Part shown: positions 10,601 to 22,900 of the stretch, in pieces
How the letters are laid out: every line of letters starts with the position of its first letter
How positions within the stretch are numbered: the first letter of the stretch is position 1
DNA from: Paragonimus skrjabini miyazakii
Lineage: Eukaryota; Platyhelminthes; Trematoda; Plagiorchiida; Troglotrematidae
DNA: 64,000 bases
Reading direction: 5' to 3'
Assembly: GCA_014338405.1 (NCBI GenBank)
Contig: JTDE01000175.1
Coordinates: 141,272 to 205,271, forward strand
Program-made: the position numbers and the translations under genes
Notes under the pieces: generated by a model
Told to the model about the DNA's origin: nothing
The model's database searches: none
The model's input: the letters and a program-made list of their open reading frames with translations, nothing else

Positions 10601-12711
10601 GCTCAGCAGGAAGTAGTTACGGGCAAATGCACCCTTGATCAGAACGTTAATGGTACTGTTGGAGGTCAGTTTTATTGTTCTAATACTTTCTTGCCTGTTC
10701 AGGTTAGAGCGGCGTGCTTATGTCAACCTTCGATGTTCACGACTTCGTTCCACCTTATTGGTTAACCCGCTGCACACGACAAATAATCTGGGTCATTCGC
10801 TTCTCACCACCTCGCGTACGTTGAACTAATAAGAATCTTCTGAACATCTTAACCCTAATGAACCGAAGAAAATCTAGTATTGTTCTAGGGTGTCCGTCTG
10901 AATTGTTTTGAATTGCGGCTCTGTGATCAGTGTAAGCTTTTCCGCTACTCACAGAAGTTCGCCAGTTGTGCACATTTTGCAACGGAACAGCCTTAAACCA
11001 GCCACAGATTGGCCACAGGCTTCGTAATACACACCCAATGTGGGGTGGATCAAATGCATCGACTGAATCCGACTTATAGGTACCCGCTCATTTTCGAGTT
11101 AGTTATTTCGCCTATCTCGAACTTGAAAGAGACCTTATACGAGAGGTGATGCTAAGAGCATTGACTGAAATTTCACTGAATCTGAAATAAACACCATAGT
11201 CAAGTGAGTTAGTATCTACATATTTCATCATCTACTGTTCCGGTAGTAGGATGTATGGTCAAAATTTAACGGGTACGCATACCTGGTGACTGTCAACAGC
11301 CAGGAAACCGATCGTGTGCTTCCAGCGAGGTTCTATCATTAGGTAAGTTGTTTTGTTTCTATCTGGCCCGTTGTTTGTGATATATCAAAGTAGCTGGCAA
11401 AGGTTATTAGGAAGATGATCTGAACCCAGTTTCATTTAACGGATTGTCTAGTAACCAATTCAAAAATTGAGAAGCACCTCATCAGAATTGGAATTTTGGG
11501 GCACAGATCTGCACCCTTACACCAGATCTCTCAAACAGTGCACCACAATTTGGTGTGCAATAGCTGCAAGCCAATTCTATAGATTTTTTTGCTTTTCATT
11601 CATAGAGCGACGGTCCAAAAAGCGATTTAAATAATTCGAGTTTTTCAAATTCTCCTACAAAAATATACATATCTGCACGTCAACGATATCAACTTAATTA
11701 GGATGGGAAACAAAATATTTACGCCATTGTTTCATATTCTCGTCGTAAGTTTTATAGTTAGGTTGGTAGTTTGTGTATCTTTACCAAATACTGGTTTTGA
11801 CATTTTGCGACCCCATCGCTTACACAGAATGATTAATATCGGTTTGAATTGACATTACGCTTAAATGTTATACGACTGATGGTCAATTATTAATTTACTA
11901 GTAAAATTGAGGTTGTACATCAAGGTTATGAATTTCATCTTTCCAAAACTATACATATCCTTAGTTTAGGTTGCTGCTAACTGATACATTCTAGCTGAGC
12001 TGCGTATATTTGTCGAATTCTAGTCTGTTTTCCGCAATCATGTGACCGGCACATTAACAATCAATGGCTAGTTCTACTTCGGGGAGACATTATGTCGCAA
12101 TAACATGTAGCTGAGTGCCTATTTTTGGTTTATGGGTACAAATCAAACTACTAGACGGAAATCACAAAAACGCACTGTTCAGCCTTTCTAGAGGTATACA
12201 TTTTCCAGTCTATCTAACTCTTCAGAATAAAATCTTATCGTTATGGTAACGCATTAGTGGAGTCGCGAACTCAGGCAGAGTTTTGATGAATAATGTGCAG
12301 GTTTTGAAAGATTCTGGAAAAAATTGGTCAGTAAAAGTGCCACATCCTCAAACGAAACATCACTTTGATTGCTCCGATTAGTGTGACATGTTAGGACGTT
12401 GAGTGTATGTGATTGCACACATAACTGCAAAGAACACTTCAAAAAGAATATTGTTGAGATACGTCTACCTGATAAAAAAATTTTGACAAACGTGGATGTA
12501 TTCACAAATAATGGATGTATTTACAAAAACTGGTGCGATGACGCTAAAGAATCAAGGATGATAACAACAGTAATTACGGTGATAGGCGATGTAGAAAAAG
12601 TTAAATGTAGGAAATTTACATTTGAGATCATTAGAAGCGTTGTTTGGTAAAAATTCGCCCAAATTAACTCAGGATTACTGATGTGTAGCGGGCTATTTTT
12701 TCATACAGTAT
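7641..12711. other. No recognisable gene or named repeat (5 kb)
   Basis: Open frames of up to 98 codons (8618-8914 plus) show no domain I can name. Short similar phrases (cacccaatgtgg at about 9119 and 11032, cacccaacgtggg at about 5786) hint at an old dispersed repeat, but I could not extend them into an alignment. Confidence 0.45.
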
Positions 12712-13180
12712 GAACATCACAGATATGATTGACGCTCAAATTATGTAAATTATAGTCCTCTACTACTCACTGATAATCAATATATCGTTCAACGTGTTAA
12801 TGATTTCTATGAGTTCAATTCATTGTGAAATCCTAGCCGTGGGGTTACTGATCAGAGATAACGAGAGAGATACCGTGTCTACTGGTTAGATGATCATGAA
12901 ATCTAAGTATTTCTTGCAACTGAATGTGGTTGAACGTTTTCATACCATAACTTGGTCGGTTGAAATGTGAGGTTAGTGACACAGTAGTCCACATGGTTGA
13001 CTCGTTAATGTGTTGCTGAAGTACTAGCCCTGACTGTGGGTGAGATATGCACTCGTAGCGGGCCCTTAAAGGTGCGCAACTCCAATCTAATACTTCTTTT
13101 CGAAAGGGGTCGAATGGAAAACCTATGAGAAAGTGAGAGCTGCGATCAAATGTGCGTGATTTTTGGTTGATATAGAAAGG
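12712..13180 (+). repeat. Hammerhead/tRNA-like SINE, copy D (heavily decayed)
   Basis: This copy starts with a tail-type segment (about 12712-12790, containing cctctactactcactgataatcaa). It runs through a decayed body (ggttgaacgttttcataccataacttggtcgg at about 12932), a weak tRNA-like head near 12970-13050, and a ribozyme relic. The core boxes are lost at the point where gcactactga is expected (gcactcgtagcgggc near 13047). A second tail (cttcttttcgaaaggggtcgaatgg, then gagctgcgatcaa) ends near 13180. Like copies A and F it is longer than one unit, with tail sequence at both ends. Confidence 0.75.
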
Positions 13181-16100
13181 AGTTATTTTTATAAAAACGG
13201 GAAAACTGACCGCAAGAAAATTATACCGTTACCGAAGTTGGCTATCACGTCGCCAGGCTGATATACTATCTAACCACCAGCTAATCACCTTGGTATTAAC
13301 TTGTTTGAAGAAATTGTGCAGTTTCGTTTGACTAACGTTACGGACTGAATTCCATATAATGTTGATCGTAGTTTTAGTGTTCAGACGAGCGTTTTGTCTA
13401 GCCAGTTTCAACCGAAGCACTATACTTGGGTAAGCTTTTAATAGATCTCAATGGTAGTAAATCTCTTTTTTTCCAGACAAAACGTTAGTTTTACCTTTTT
13501 GACTTTGAGGCAACCTAGTTACATGCTACTCCAAATGACCCATAACAGATGCAATCAAGCCATCCTATCCTAGCGATAGTCAACAATTTCCTGTTTATAG
13601 TTACCAAAAAACTAATCATTTCTGGTTAAGAATTACTACAGATCTTGTTCACTGTAAACGAAAACCTCATGAAATATATATTTATATGTTCGGTTTGGGC
13701 AGATGATCTCATCAAACCAAGTGAATGATGTCTCATTTGTTGAATGTATTCTGAAAAGTTTGTTCGCTGCAAACTGAGCACCACGCATAATCGATCGTGG
13801 CCTTCCGACCCAGATATACTCTTTAATTAATCCTCTTTTAGCGATCAAAATATCGAATCTTCTATTTTACCAAGGCATTCTTCGAGTCTTGTGATGTTTG
13901 TGTGTGTAAAACTTGGGCCCCTATTTGATCGGCTTGAATAGGTTGTTTGAACAAACAAATCTGAAAAAACTCCTGATCGCAGAATAATAAAATATGGTGA
14001 ACCGGGCAATTTCGATTACTTTCCAATAACAACGGAGAATTCTAAACACCGGAAGTCATGAATGAACAGTTTTTAAGATATGGCGATTTAGGTATTTCCA
14101 AAATAAATTTGTTGGTAATATGGTTAATGTACTCGACCTATAGTCACACGACGGTAGTACAAATACTGATCTGGATTTTACAGAATACTCAATCTCCCAG
14201 CCTCACTCAGAAACATTGTGGTTAACGGGTTGCACTGTCAATGTTTTGTGCAAATTAATTGGTTCGTGGTTGACTACTTCACATGTAACGTTTCATTTTA
14301 CTGTCCAGATTGCTTCATGAGGAGACAAGGCGAATGATTCTAAAATGGGAAGAATTTAGTGCTTCAAGGAACAAAGTTAATTCCACAACTTACCAGATGA
14401 CTTGAAAGGTTCTGTCCTGCATTAGCTGACAGGACCACCCGACACAGAATAGATGAGTTCCTGTCAGAAGATTAGTAAATATACCTGGGTCTCATCTAAT
14501 AAATCAAATGTCATTCAGCATACTGACTGTTTCGCTAGTTAGAATTCAAATAAAGCCAAGAGTCTCCAAAAGTTGGCTCATTCTTAATTAAACAAATTGA
14601 ACGTTAATATTATATCATGTTCAGAAATGCAAACTTTAAATGATTAAACACACTTGTATGTCTGAGGTTTAAATCTTCATGACCGGAGGTGGTGACAAGC
14701 ACCATGCACAGGTAGCCCAGTTCCAAAAGCTGATCCATTGGAAATAATATTTGCTAGGAGGCTTTACAACAGAGGAAGGTCACTTTTTGGGAAACTATAT
14801 GTAAATTATCACCAGGAAACTAACTCTCAAACAGCAGTTCCGGTTAAGATAAATTACTCACCGGCAATGTGGTAAAATTGGAAGACATGGGTCTTTGGGT
14901 GTCCTTCCGACCTGACGCTCATAATTGACGCTCACAAGTTTCGGCTATCAACCTGCTGAGTCGGCCACGCAAATGCTCACGTTAATGACCGTGTTAACAC
15001 GTCATACCTGATATCTCAACGTGGTTCAACGCTCATGACTAATTCCCAGGCTGAAGGAAAACGTGACCCAATTAAACATCTAAGTTTATTCCTTCTAGGC
15101 CCAATACAACATCTGACAGTAAACGCCAGACATGACCAGCGATTCCAGCTTTGTCATTAACGCTAGTGTTTTGCTGCTACCAACACATTACCTTGTTCAT
15201 TGTTTGGTATGGATCTTAACTACTAACACTTCCACACAAAAAATGTGAGGCTCTGTAACACACATCCACGCTTCAATAAATCGCAGACAAAAGCAGAACT
15301 ACGCAACATATCTTGCCTAAACTCCATCGTACGAGCTACAGGATGCACAGTCCAACTGAGAGAATTTTTAAGTCCAGGCATAACATTTGAAAGTTATTCG
15401 GCTATTTTAAACATCAACGTGTTCTTACGCCTTACCCCGTAAACCCCACTAGTTCAGGCGGTGGTTCACAACAGTTAACTTTATTTTCGCCGTGCATTCA
15501 ATGTTTTTGGTAGTCAAAAGGCAAATTATATATTTTTGTTATTCAATTATATTTCTACACCGATGCTTGTGTTATACGTATATATTTATTGGCGTTACCC
15601 ATCTTCTGACTGCATATAAAGTTTACGTAACTGTTTGTTGAGACCAAAGTGGCCAGTACCTTTATTCTATCAAGTGTTTATCGTTAGTTTGTTCCATTAC
15701 TGAACTATCAGTTTGTTAGGTTCATTGTCAACCAATTCGGTGAAACTGCGTTCCAACTCCCCCGTACCCTTACCAATGTTGAACTCGGTCGGTTTGTATT
15801 TGCGGCTATTTTGATGCAGTGATCCACACATATGATTTGTATTGGTCCAAACTCATTTTGCTATGGTGAGTAGGAATTGATCATCTGTTACCACGTTCTA
15901 GTATGATTTTCAGCAGAAACGGCGGTTGATTTGAAGGTTTTTCTGGAATCACTGATCATGCCAAGCGTCTATATCTGTATCGGACGCACAACGAACAAGC
16001 ACAGTTATTTATCTGGGACAAGTTTTCACTCGAACTGTTGAGTGAAAGGTTTTACTTATCAAACTGCGGTAAAACCCGTCAATTAGGTTATTTAACGCGA

Positions 16101-17231
16101 ACGTTTGCATGACGGGTTGGTTTTCAAAAATGTCTTTTTCAAGTGTCAGATTAAAGGGACAATCAGAGGTTACAACGTGGACCTAGGTGAGCATTGCATG
16201 GTCACCTACAGCTCATCTTGTCAGCGGCCTAGGTCACTGTACTGTCAAACCAACAAAATCAGTTGAAACCTCAGTTATTTGTGTATATCGTCCTGTTTAA
16301 TTCTGTCATTAGAATTTAAGTCAATTACTTTTTTTCTTGACCCCTTATAAAACTACAAACCAAACTGTAATGCACAAGAGATCAGCACAATCTTCAGTGC
16401 GCACGGATGCGCTGAAACGAAAGCGACATTGTACGGTCAATGTAGGATACGCGGAGTAGTCCTAACACACAGCAACCAGTCAATCGACAGAACATCGGAA
16501 CAACTAGAACAACGAGCCGCGAGAACAACGTGTGTATTGTGTATGGTACAAAACCGAAAAAGTGTACAACTCTTTCATTCCATTCTGTCTTTTACATAAG
16601 TTGATTACAAACGGGGTTCGGAGAACTTGCTGACCTCATAAATGCAATTCTTCGGTACGTGTCTTGTTCCCGTTTGCTCATTAACGTCCCTCGTCTGCAC
16701 ATCTGAAACGACAAACACAAAAGAATAGTTAGCCAACAATTATTCACTAAATCCCTGGCTTGTGCCGTTACAAAACTATTGTTTATTCATACGAGGCTAA
16801 AGTAGACAGGCTATAAAAACCACCGTATTGTTGGATAGGACTAAGTTACTTGTTTCCTGCTTGTATAAACGCAACTGCGTTATCCTAAAGCTAATTGGGC
16901 TTCTTAGCTTCCATATATGTACCGATCCGACGTTAAAGTTTTTCAAAACGTATTCTTTCTCAATGAATTTTGATCCAAACGAGCTCGTGAGTATTTCGAG
17001 TTGAAACTACGAACATTCATCTGTAAACTGGTTTAGTAAACAAAAAGTTTACGCATACTTACAAGTAAAATAATTTGGATCAACTGGTTTTACTAGTGAA
17101 TAGTTACGGAGTTGGTTAGTTTAATTTGACCATCTCTCAGATTTTGGCACAGTTTCCTTGTTATTTAATCTTTTTTGTAAGGAAGCATCCTAAATCTTGT
17201 AAGAATTCATCATTAGCTCATCTCCATTGTC
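13181..17231. other. No recognisable gene or named repeat (4 kb)
   Basis: A+T-rich sequence with only short, motif-less open frames (such as 13636-13848 minus and 15245-15442 plus). Two small hairpins lie close together at 16023-16048 (TTTCACTC/GAGTGAAA) and 16073-16118 (AACCCGTCA/TGACGGGTT). I cannot assign a role to them. Confidence 0.45.
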
Positions 17232-17410
17232 AACCGTGGTTGAGCTTTCTTATATGATATATCAGTCGTGTCCAACATGAAGTCACACCCAGTATGCAAA
17301 ACAATTATCATGGAAATGTTTGGCAGAAGTTCATTGCTTAACCGTGGCAATGGTAAGGACTAGTGATGTGTTCTAACAAGAATAAACTAGAGCTTATGAA
17401 TTCATTCCTA
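17232..17410 (+). repeat. Hammerhead/tRNA-like SINE relic
   Basis: An old plus-strand copy is recognisable from ggttgagctttcttatatgatatatcagtcgtgtccaacatga, which matches the SINE segment before the tRNA-like head. A decayed head follows. A ribozyme-like remnant near 17360-17395 (ctagtgatgtgttctaacaagaataaactagag) retains the spacing but not the core. It is presumed inactive. Confidence 0.55.
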
Positions 17411-17694
17411 AATTCACTGGTTAGAATGCTACTGAGATTGTGTTGGCTCTAGTGACTCCCAAACGGCGTTCGATTTAAATAAGTGTTTTATTTATTAACA
17501 TACTTCGAAGCAATATAACTCAAAACTAACAGCAACCATCGCACTGAGCACGTCCAGGGGATTATCTAAGTGCGAATGCCATAAACAAGTATGGATTGTA
17601 TTCAATTTGAAATAATATTAGTTGTCAAACTTTTATCATTTATATCACAGCTGTATACCTGTGTGTAGTTAGACACCAACATTTAGAACTGAAT

Positions 17695-17849
17695 AGAACT
17701 TACTGACGAGTAGTAGGGGATTTTGATTTATATAGATTGAAGATCACCCACAACCGACCGCAGCTGTCGCATTCCCATAGACTATCCAGTCGACCCCTTT
17801 TGAAAAGAAGCACTAGACTCTAATTTTGCCCTCGTTAAAGCTCGTCAGC
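17695..17849 (-). repeat. Hammerhead/tRNA-like SINE, copy E (3' half, truncated inside the ribozyme)
   Basis: The minus strand shows the tail (from actcgtcagtaag near 17700) back to the ribozyme. It stops at the first core box: read on the minus strand the copy begins at CTGACGAG (17849), so the 5' strand of stem I, the tRNA-like head and the body are missing. The GAAA box is also damaged (GGGCAAAATT). At 17849 it joins directly to plus-strand copy F through the shared bases gcgac. Confidence 0.8.
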
Positions 17850-18322
17850 GACATCTGCGATCAATTGTGGGTGATGTTCAATTTATATGAAAACCAAAAT
17901 CCCATACTACTCATCGGTAATCAAATACCACTCAACGAGTCAATGATTTCCATGATTTCAACTTAGAGAGAAGTCCTAGTCAAGATGTCATCGATTGGGG
18001 TTAACAGACAGTAACTGTGTCTTCTCTTGAGACGATCGGGCAACCTGTTCATTACTCACAAGCGAAAGTGGTTGAGCGTTCATATATGATAATTTGGTCG
18101 TAACCAACATGAGGTCAATGGTGCAGTGGTAAACACTGTTGCTTCATGAACAGCGTAGCCGAAGTTCTAGGTCTGGCAGTGGCGATGATATGCACTACTG
18201 ACGAGCTCTAATGAGAGCGAAACTCGAGTCTAGTGCTTCTTTTTGAAAGAGGTCGAATGGAAAATCTATGGGAGTGTGAAAGCTGCGATCACTTGTGGGT
18301 GATGTTCAATTTATTGGAATAG
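17848..18322 (+). repeat. Hammerhead/tRNA-like SINE, copy F (longer than one unit, intact ribozyme)
   Basis: This is the most complete plus copy. It has a first tail segment (gatcaattgtgggtgatgttcaatttatatgaaaacc..., about 17856-17920), the body with tcaatgatttccatgatttc and gagacgatcgggcaacctg, and a tRNA-like head (A box TGGTGCAGTGGT at 18119-18130, B-box-like AGTTCTAGGTCTGG at 18163-18176). The hammerhead (18192-18236) and a second tail (gctgcgatcacttgtgggtgatgttcaattta, ending about 18320) follow. The distance between equivalent points of the two tails is about 435 bases, which gives the unit length. The repeated tail flanks the body as a direct repeat. Confidence 0.9.
18192..18236 (+). 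ncRNA. Hammerhead ribozyme (type I), SINE copy F
   Basis: Stem I is GCACTA (18192-18197) with TAGTGC (18231-18236). Core CTGACGA is at 18198-18204. Stem II is GCTCT-AATG-AGAGC. GAAA is at 18219-18222. Minimal stem III is AC-TCGA-GT, and GTC has its cut expected after 18230. All conserved core residues are present. Confidence 0.9.
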
Positions 18323-19127
18323 AATTTACTACATCGCTGGAAGCAGGCTTCATTAGTTTTTTGGGTTATTGATCAAGACGACGAATATCAATCTCTAGGT
18401 TAGAAAACCCTTGTTTCTTTAAGTTTCTTTAAACCAAAAAATAATTTTAATTTTACATCGGGACGGTTTGTCATTTGATATGTGTGTGAACGCGTATATT
18501 GATTAGAACAAGTAGGACTGTGAACTGGACAAAATATATCCTAAACGGAATTCCTTATAAAATAGGTCATATTGAGTCATCAAGAATACAGCTGGTTTTA
18601 GATCAGAATTTCAATGATCCAGTCGGAAGCTGCTGTAAATTTTTATTTAAAGAGTTTATGCCCCAGTGTCGCAGAGGAAATTTGAAAATATTTGAGTGAA
18701 ATAGCAAAAACGTGTTTTACTTATTCGCTGCAGTATTAAGACACGTAAATTAGCAGTACTATTTTGGTATAGATAGTTTCACTACCTTTGTGTACAAATC
18801 GTCTTCTGCAAAGGTAATTGGAACAAATTTTGGTAACTGCCTCCTAGCATGTTGCTGAGGGTAATTGACTGATACCTGAAAATGAAAAAGATTATTCCCA
18901 GAGGACTGGTGGGTTCATCGTTTTATCGCTGAGATTAGATTCTACATATAAAGTAAAACAGTTTGATTTATGTGTTTGCTATCTGGACTTTGTCGATCCA
19001 GGCTAAATAATTTACAGTTAGATGAACGAAAATATAATTGGTTCACCGGTGTTGATCAAAGTGGGGTAATTGAAACATAACCCAAAAAATCGCTTATGAG
19101 TAGACGGGAATAGAATTATGAGGCTTC
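18323..19127. other. No recognisable gene
   Basis: One 66-codon frame (18499-18699 plus) has no motif I can name. Nothing else is seen. Confidence 0.45.
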
Positions 19128-19256
19128 TTAACTAAAAGTGAGTTGTAAGGGATTTTGGTTTTCACATAAACTGAACACCAATTACAATTGATCGCAGCTA
19201 TCACATCCTCATGGGCTTTAAGTCGGCCCTTTTCTTCTCTTCTGTAAGTACTCCCT
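19128..19256 (-). repeat. Hammerhead/tRNA-like SINE, copy G (tail only)
   Basis: Only the 3' part is present, on the minus strand: aagggattttggttttcacataaactgaac, then caattacaattgatcgcagctatcacatcctcatgggctttaagtcgg, which are complements of the family tail. It stops before the ribozyme, so it is a 5'-truncated insertion, as expected for a retroposed copy. Confidence 0.75.
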
Positions 19257-19569
19257 TGTTCTTATTATGTCAACCCTCAGTGACTGTAATGAAATCATGC
19301 ACACTTGTAGTGGTTCTTCTATCAGCCTGTTTTGAGTAGATTATTAGTCAGTCATCTCCTAAACCCGTCAAGTTCGTACTATCCAGGAAAACGTAAAATT
19401 ACTCCAATCAGATAAATACGAAAATCAGTATCGTTTGTCTCGTACTATTCGTCCAGCTATCAATAATTAAATGTAACATAATGCATTACACTCCCCAATC
19501 TAATGCTAACCCAAAGACAAACACGTTTTACTAGTCAACCCTGAAAACATTCAAAACACAATCAAGTGG

Positions 19570-19910
19570 ATGAAAACTGTTTAGTCCGACATCGCGTGAG
19601 TGTTGGGCCAGCTTCCTTCGTTCAAGGCCTAATTACTGGTAACGGATTTTGCGAATTGTTTAGTCTACATGATGTCACAAATGGAGTACAACAATGGTAG
19701 TTTCTCCCGAGGATTTCATGCAAATAATCGACGTGTATATCAAGAGAACGCGGAGTAAATTCTCTGGGCAGTGATGAAATATGTGACCACTAAGCACATT
19801 CTCTTGTTACAGTTGAAAATAATCATAATCTTTTCCTAACCAAAATAAACTGATTGTGTAGTTAACGGAATAGTTCTTCGTAACTGGCAGCAACTAACTA
19901 CTTCTTCCCA
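19570..19910 (+). repeat. Dispersed repeat shared with 27000-27290 (probable PLE-associated terminal region)
   Basis: This block (tgtttagtccgacatcgcgtgagtgttgggccagcttcc, then ggtaacggattttgcgaatt, then gaggatttcatgcaaataatcgacgtg, then gcagtgatgaaatatgtg) aligns with the minus strand of 27290-27000 over roughly 300 bases with many small differences. At 27 kb the same block follows a PLE fragment in the PLE's own direction. It is therefore probably part of a PLE terminal or untranslated region, but it could be an independent repeat. Confidence 0.6.
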
Positions 19911-22900
19911 TTAAAAGCAGTTATGTTGTGGAGTGAAATTCTTTTAGTGAGTTCAACGCACTCTTCGACACTGATCGTGAACTGATCACATCTCTCATCT
20001 ACATCCCGTTGTCCACATTTCAGAGTCAAACATGAGGTGCTTATTATTGTCATCATTATCATGCCAAACTCATCAATTCACAGCGTTTCCAGAGCTCACC
20101 GTCACTATTTCTACAATCACTCTGCTGAACCCTACAAATTCGAACGTAATTCAAGTGACTAAAATGCCGTTAGAATCAGAATCGGCTAAGGGCTTGTTCC
20201 AATTATCTGTCGCAAACCGTGATGTGATGCAAAATATCTCTGACAACGGACTATTCTAGACAACTCATCACTGTCTGTTATAGCAACACAGTTAAACTGC
20301 TTTGCCGTCACATTTCAGAAAATGGTACTAACCAGTTTGACAAAAATCCAGCTTAATTTGTTGGACCGCAACCGAAGGCACCTTACTAAGCTACTGAAGA
20401 TAGTAATGCCTCTTGGATACCTCGTGTTTAATGTAATCTCCAAGGTGGTTTACTTAGATAGTCAATCGAAGCTCACCAGACTAGCGTTAAACACCTTGTA
20501 CTCCACCACCGTGAGGTTACGGTGAAAGAAGTCGTTAGCAGTCTAGAGCGCTGCATTAGAGATTACTAGCTGTTGCTCGGGGAAGACTACAAGGTTTTAA
20601 AGTATGACTGACCGATATCTGACTCTTCAAACAAAACAAAATAACACTTATGCAACCCGTTCTTTAATTGAGAAAACGTTATACAATTTTTGTGTTGTAT
20701 ATGTACATTTCCGTTTATTGTGTGGCCGCAGATAACGTCCATGCAATGCGCGTGATCATGTGATTTGCAGTGGACATTTGTTTTTGTTTACCTGTCAGCT
20801 GAGTGATACGTGTATCCATTATATCCCCAAGCGTTTACCAATTTTCTCCTTGATCAAAATTTAAACCAAACGTTGGCATTTGTTGATATAATACGTTGAA
20901 AAAGAGAACACCACTACAACATGCGACAAAACTATTAGGTCCTAAGATATACCAGATTATTTGGTTCTCTTACGTCAGACAATGCGCAACGTTTTTATCT
21001 ATAAACCTGCAGTCAAAATGTGCAGTGAACTTCAGGATGAACTCGAAATGAAAGCAGACTTCCAATGATTACTTTTGAGAGATACAAACAATCGGTAGTG
21101 ATTGGGATCTTTAGGGAAACAAACCCCACAGAAACAGACTGGACAAATTCCTGGAGAACAGAAATGAAGTTAACTATTCAACAAGAAACGGCACGAAAGT
21201 CTTGTTGGGTCAAACTTAACAGACCTAACAAGTGACCTTAAGATGGACTACCTAGCTCTAAGAATTTGCTCCTCAGCAGTGTTTGCAAACCATCTTGTCA
21301 GGGTTACATTTACTTTTCACCTAAATTGTAGATATATTATTAAGCTTATCCGGAAGTATATTTGTTCCTTCCAAATCGCGACAAACTAGCTAACTCGAAC
21401 TGATGGGTGGGTACAACCAGCCATGTATCCCAGTCATGACCTTTCGCAAATGTGTAGGGAAAATATAACAAAATGTGTTTGTCAATCTAATCATCTGGAA
21501 ATATTGACTCAACTGACACCTTTTTATTGTGAACTCATGAGTAGTCCACCGAGAACGAAAGAACCAAATCATGCTATTGACATTGTTTGTAGTCTGTCTA
21601 AAGAGGAGCTAACAGAATGATATTCCTCACGCTATATTCCATTTTAACAGAATTTCTGGGTTCAAACTATCGGTGTTTTTTTATTCTGGGGGTCCTGCAG
21701 TTTATAAGCTCTTTCTACGTGATCAATCCACGGCATGCCTGAATACCGATTCTAAACAAAACAGCACGCATATATTGTTGATGTGTATACTGACTTGTGA
21801 TTCTTTATCATTATGTGATGAATTCGTGATCGCAACACTATATCAACAGAAGATGACGTTAATTTTATGCACATGAAGCTGTATTGCTAATACCTAACTG
21901 TTAGTAGTGTGAGTATGTTTCATTTTGGTCACTGTTACAAACTGCAATCGTTCCACCCGTATCAGTGTAATTTCATGGATTTGAAACTCTTGCTTGCCCT
22001 CCAACCCAACTGAAGAAATACTTCTTCTCTTTATGGAAGGCGCTTCGTAATAAAAAAGAACTCTCAAATACAGAAGTTATTTGACGTCGATTTATTTTTA
22101 ATGTTTCCTCAAGAAAACTCCATCAAGGTTGACAAGGAGAATTTGACATGCCATCCGTTGGACGAGGCTAATCGGACATACTTGTTTCCTTCCGCGTTAA
22201 AATCTTAGAAAACCTTTTTAACGTCTTCTTGTAAATGGGTATATTCTTCATGATGAACTCTTTGTATCCATTCATTATCGGTAGATCTTAATCTCTGTAC
22301 CTTCGCATAAATTAATTATTCACCAGTGAATACCGATCGAGTCTACATCACTACAACAGACTATCTCGTCAATTACACGTATCTGTTAATGTGACGTTAG
22401 TGCGGCATGACACATATGTATTTGGGAAACTTCCCGCAAGAAACCTACATTAAACTGCACACAAAACTTGATTACTACTCGTAAATACTACTGAATGTAC
22501 TCACGTCATCCACCAAGCGTAGTTTATCCACTTTTTATTAAAAGTACTCTCCAAATACTACGGTTATTATCAAAGCACGTATGCCACTATAGTAGGTAGT
22601 ACCAACATTGCTGTTACTTATCAAGGTATTCCAGATTGGGTTTTTCTGTCAAACAATCCAACGAAAATATATATCGGACTTGAATCTCTATCCACTTCAT
22701 GTGATTTTACAGATGTTCAAGAATGATGAACGTGAAACTAACAATCACTCGATAGCTTAGCTCACGGGATTCCTTTGCTGCTGCTTTATATAGAAATTCA
22801 GCACTTCTGTTGAAATGAACTACGAATAACTTCGTAGGATATATTAACAGCTTTTCTTTACCACTCCCTGTACATGAAGATCAAACCCCCGTGAGCTTAC

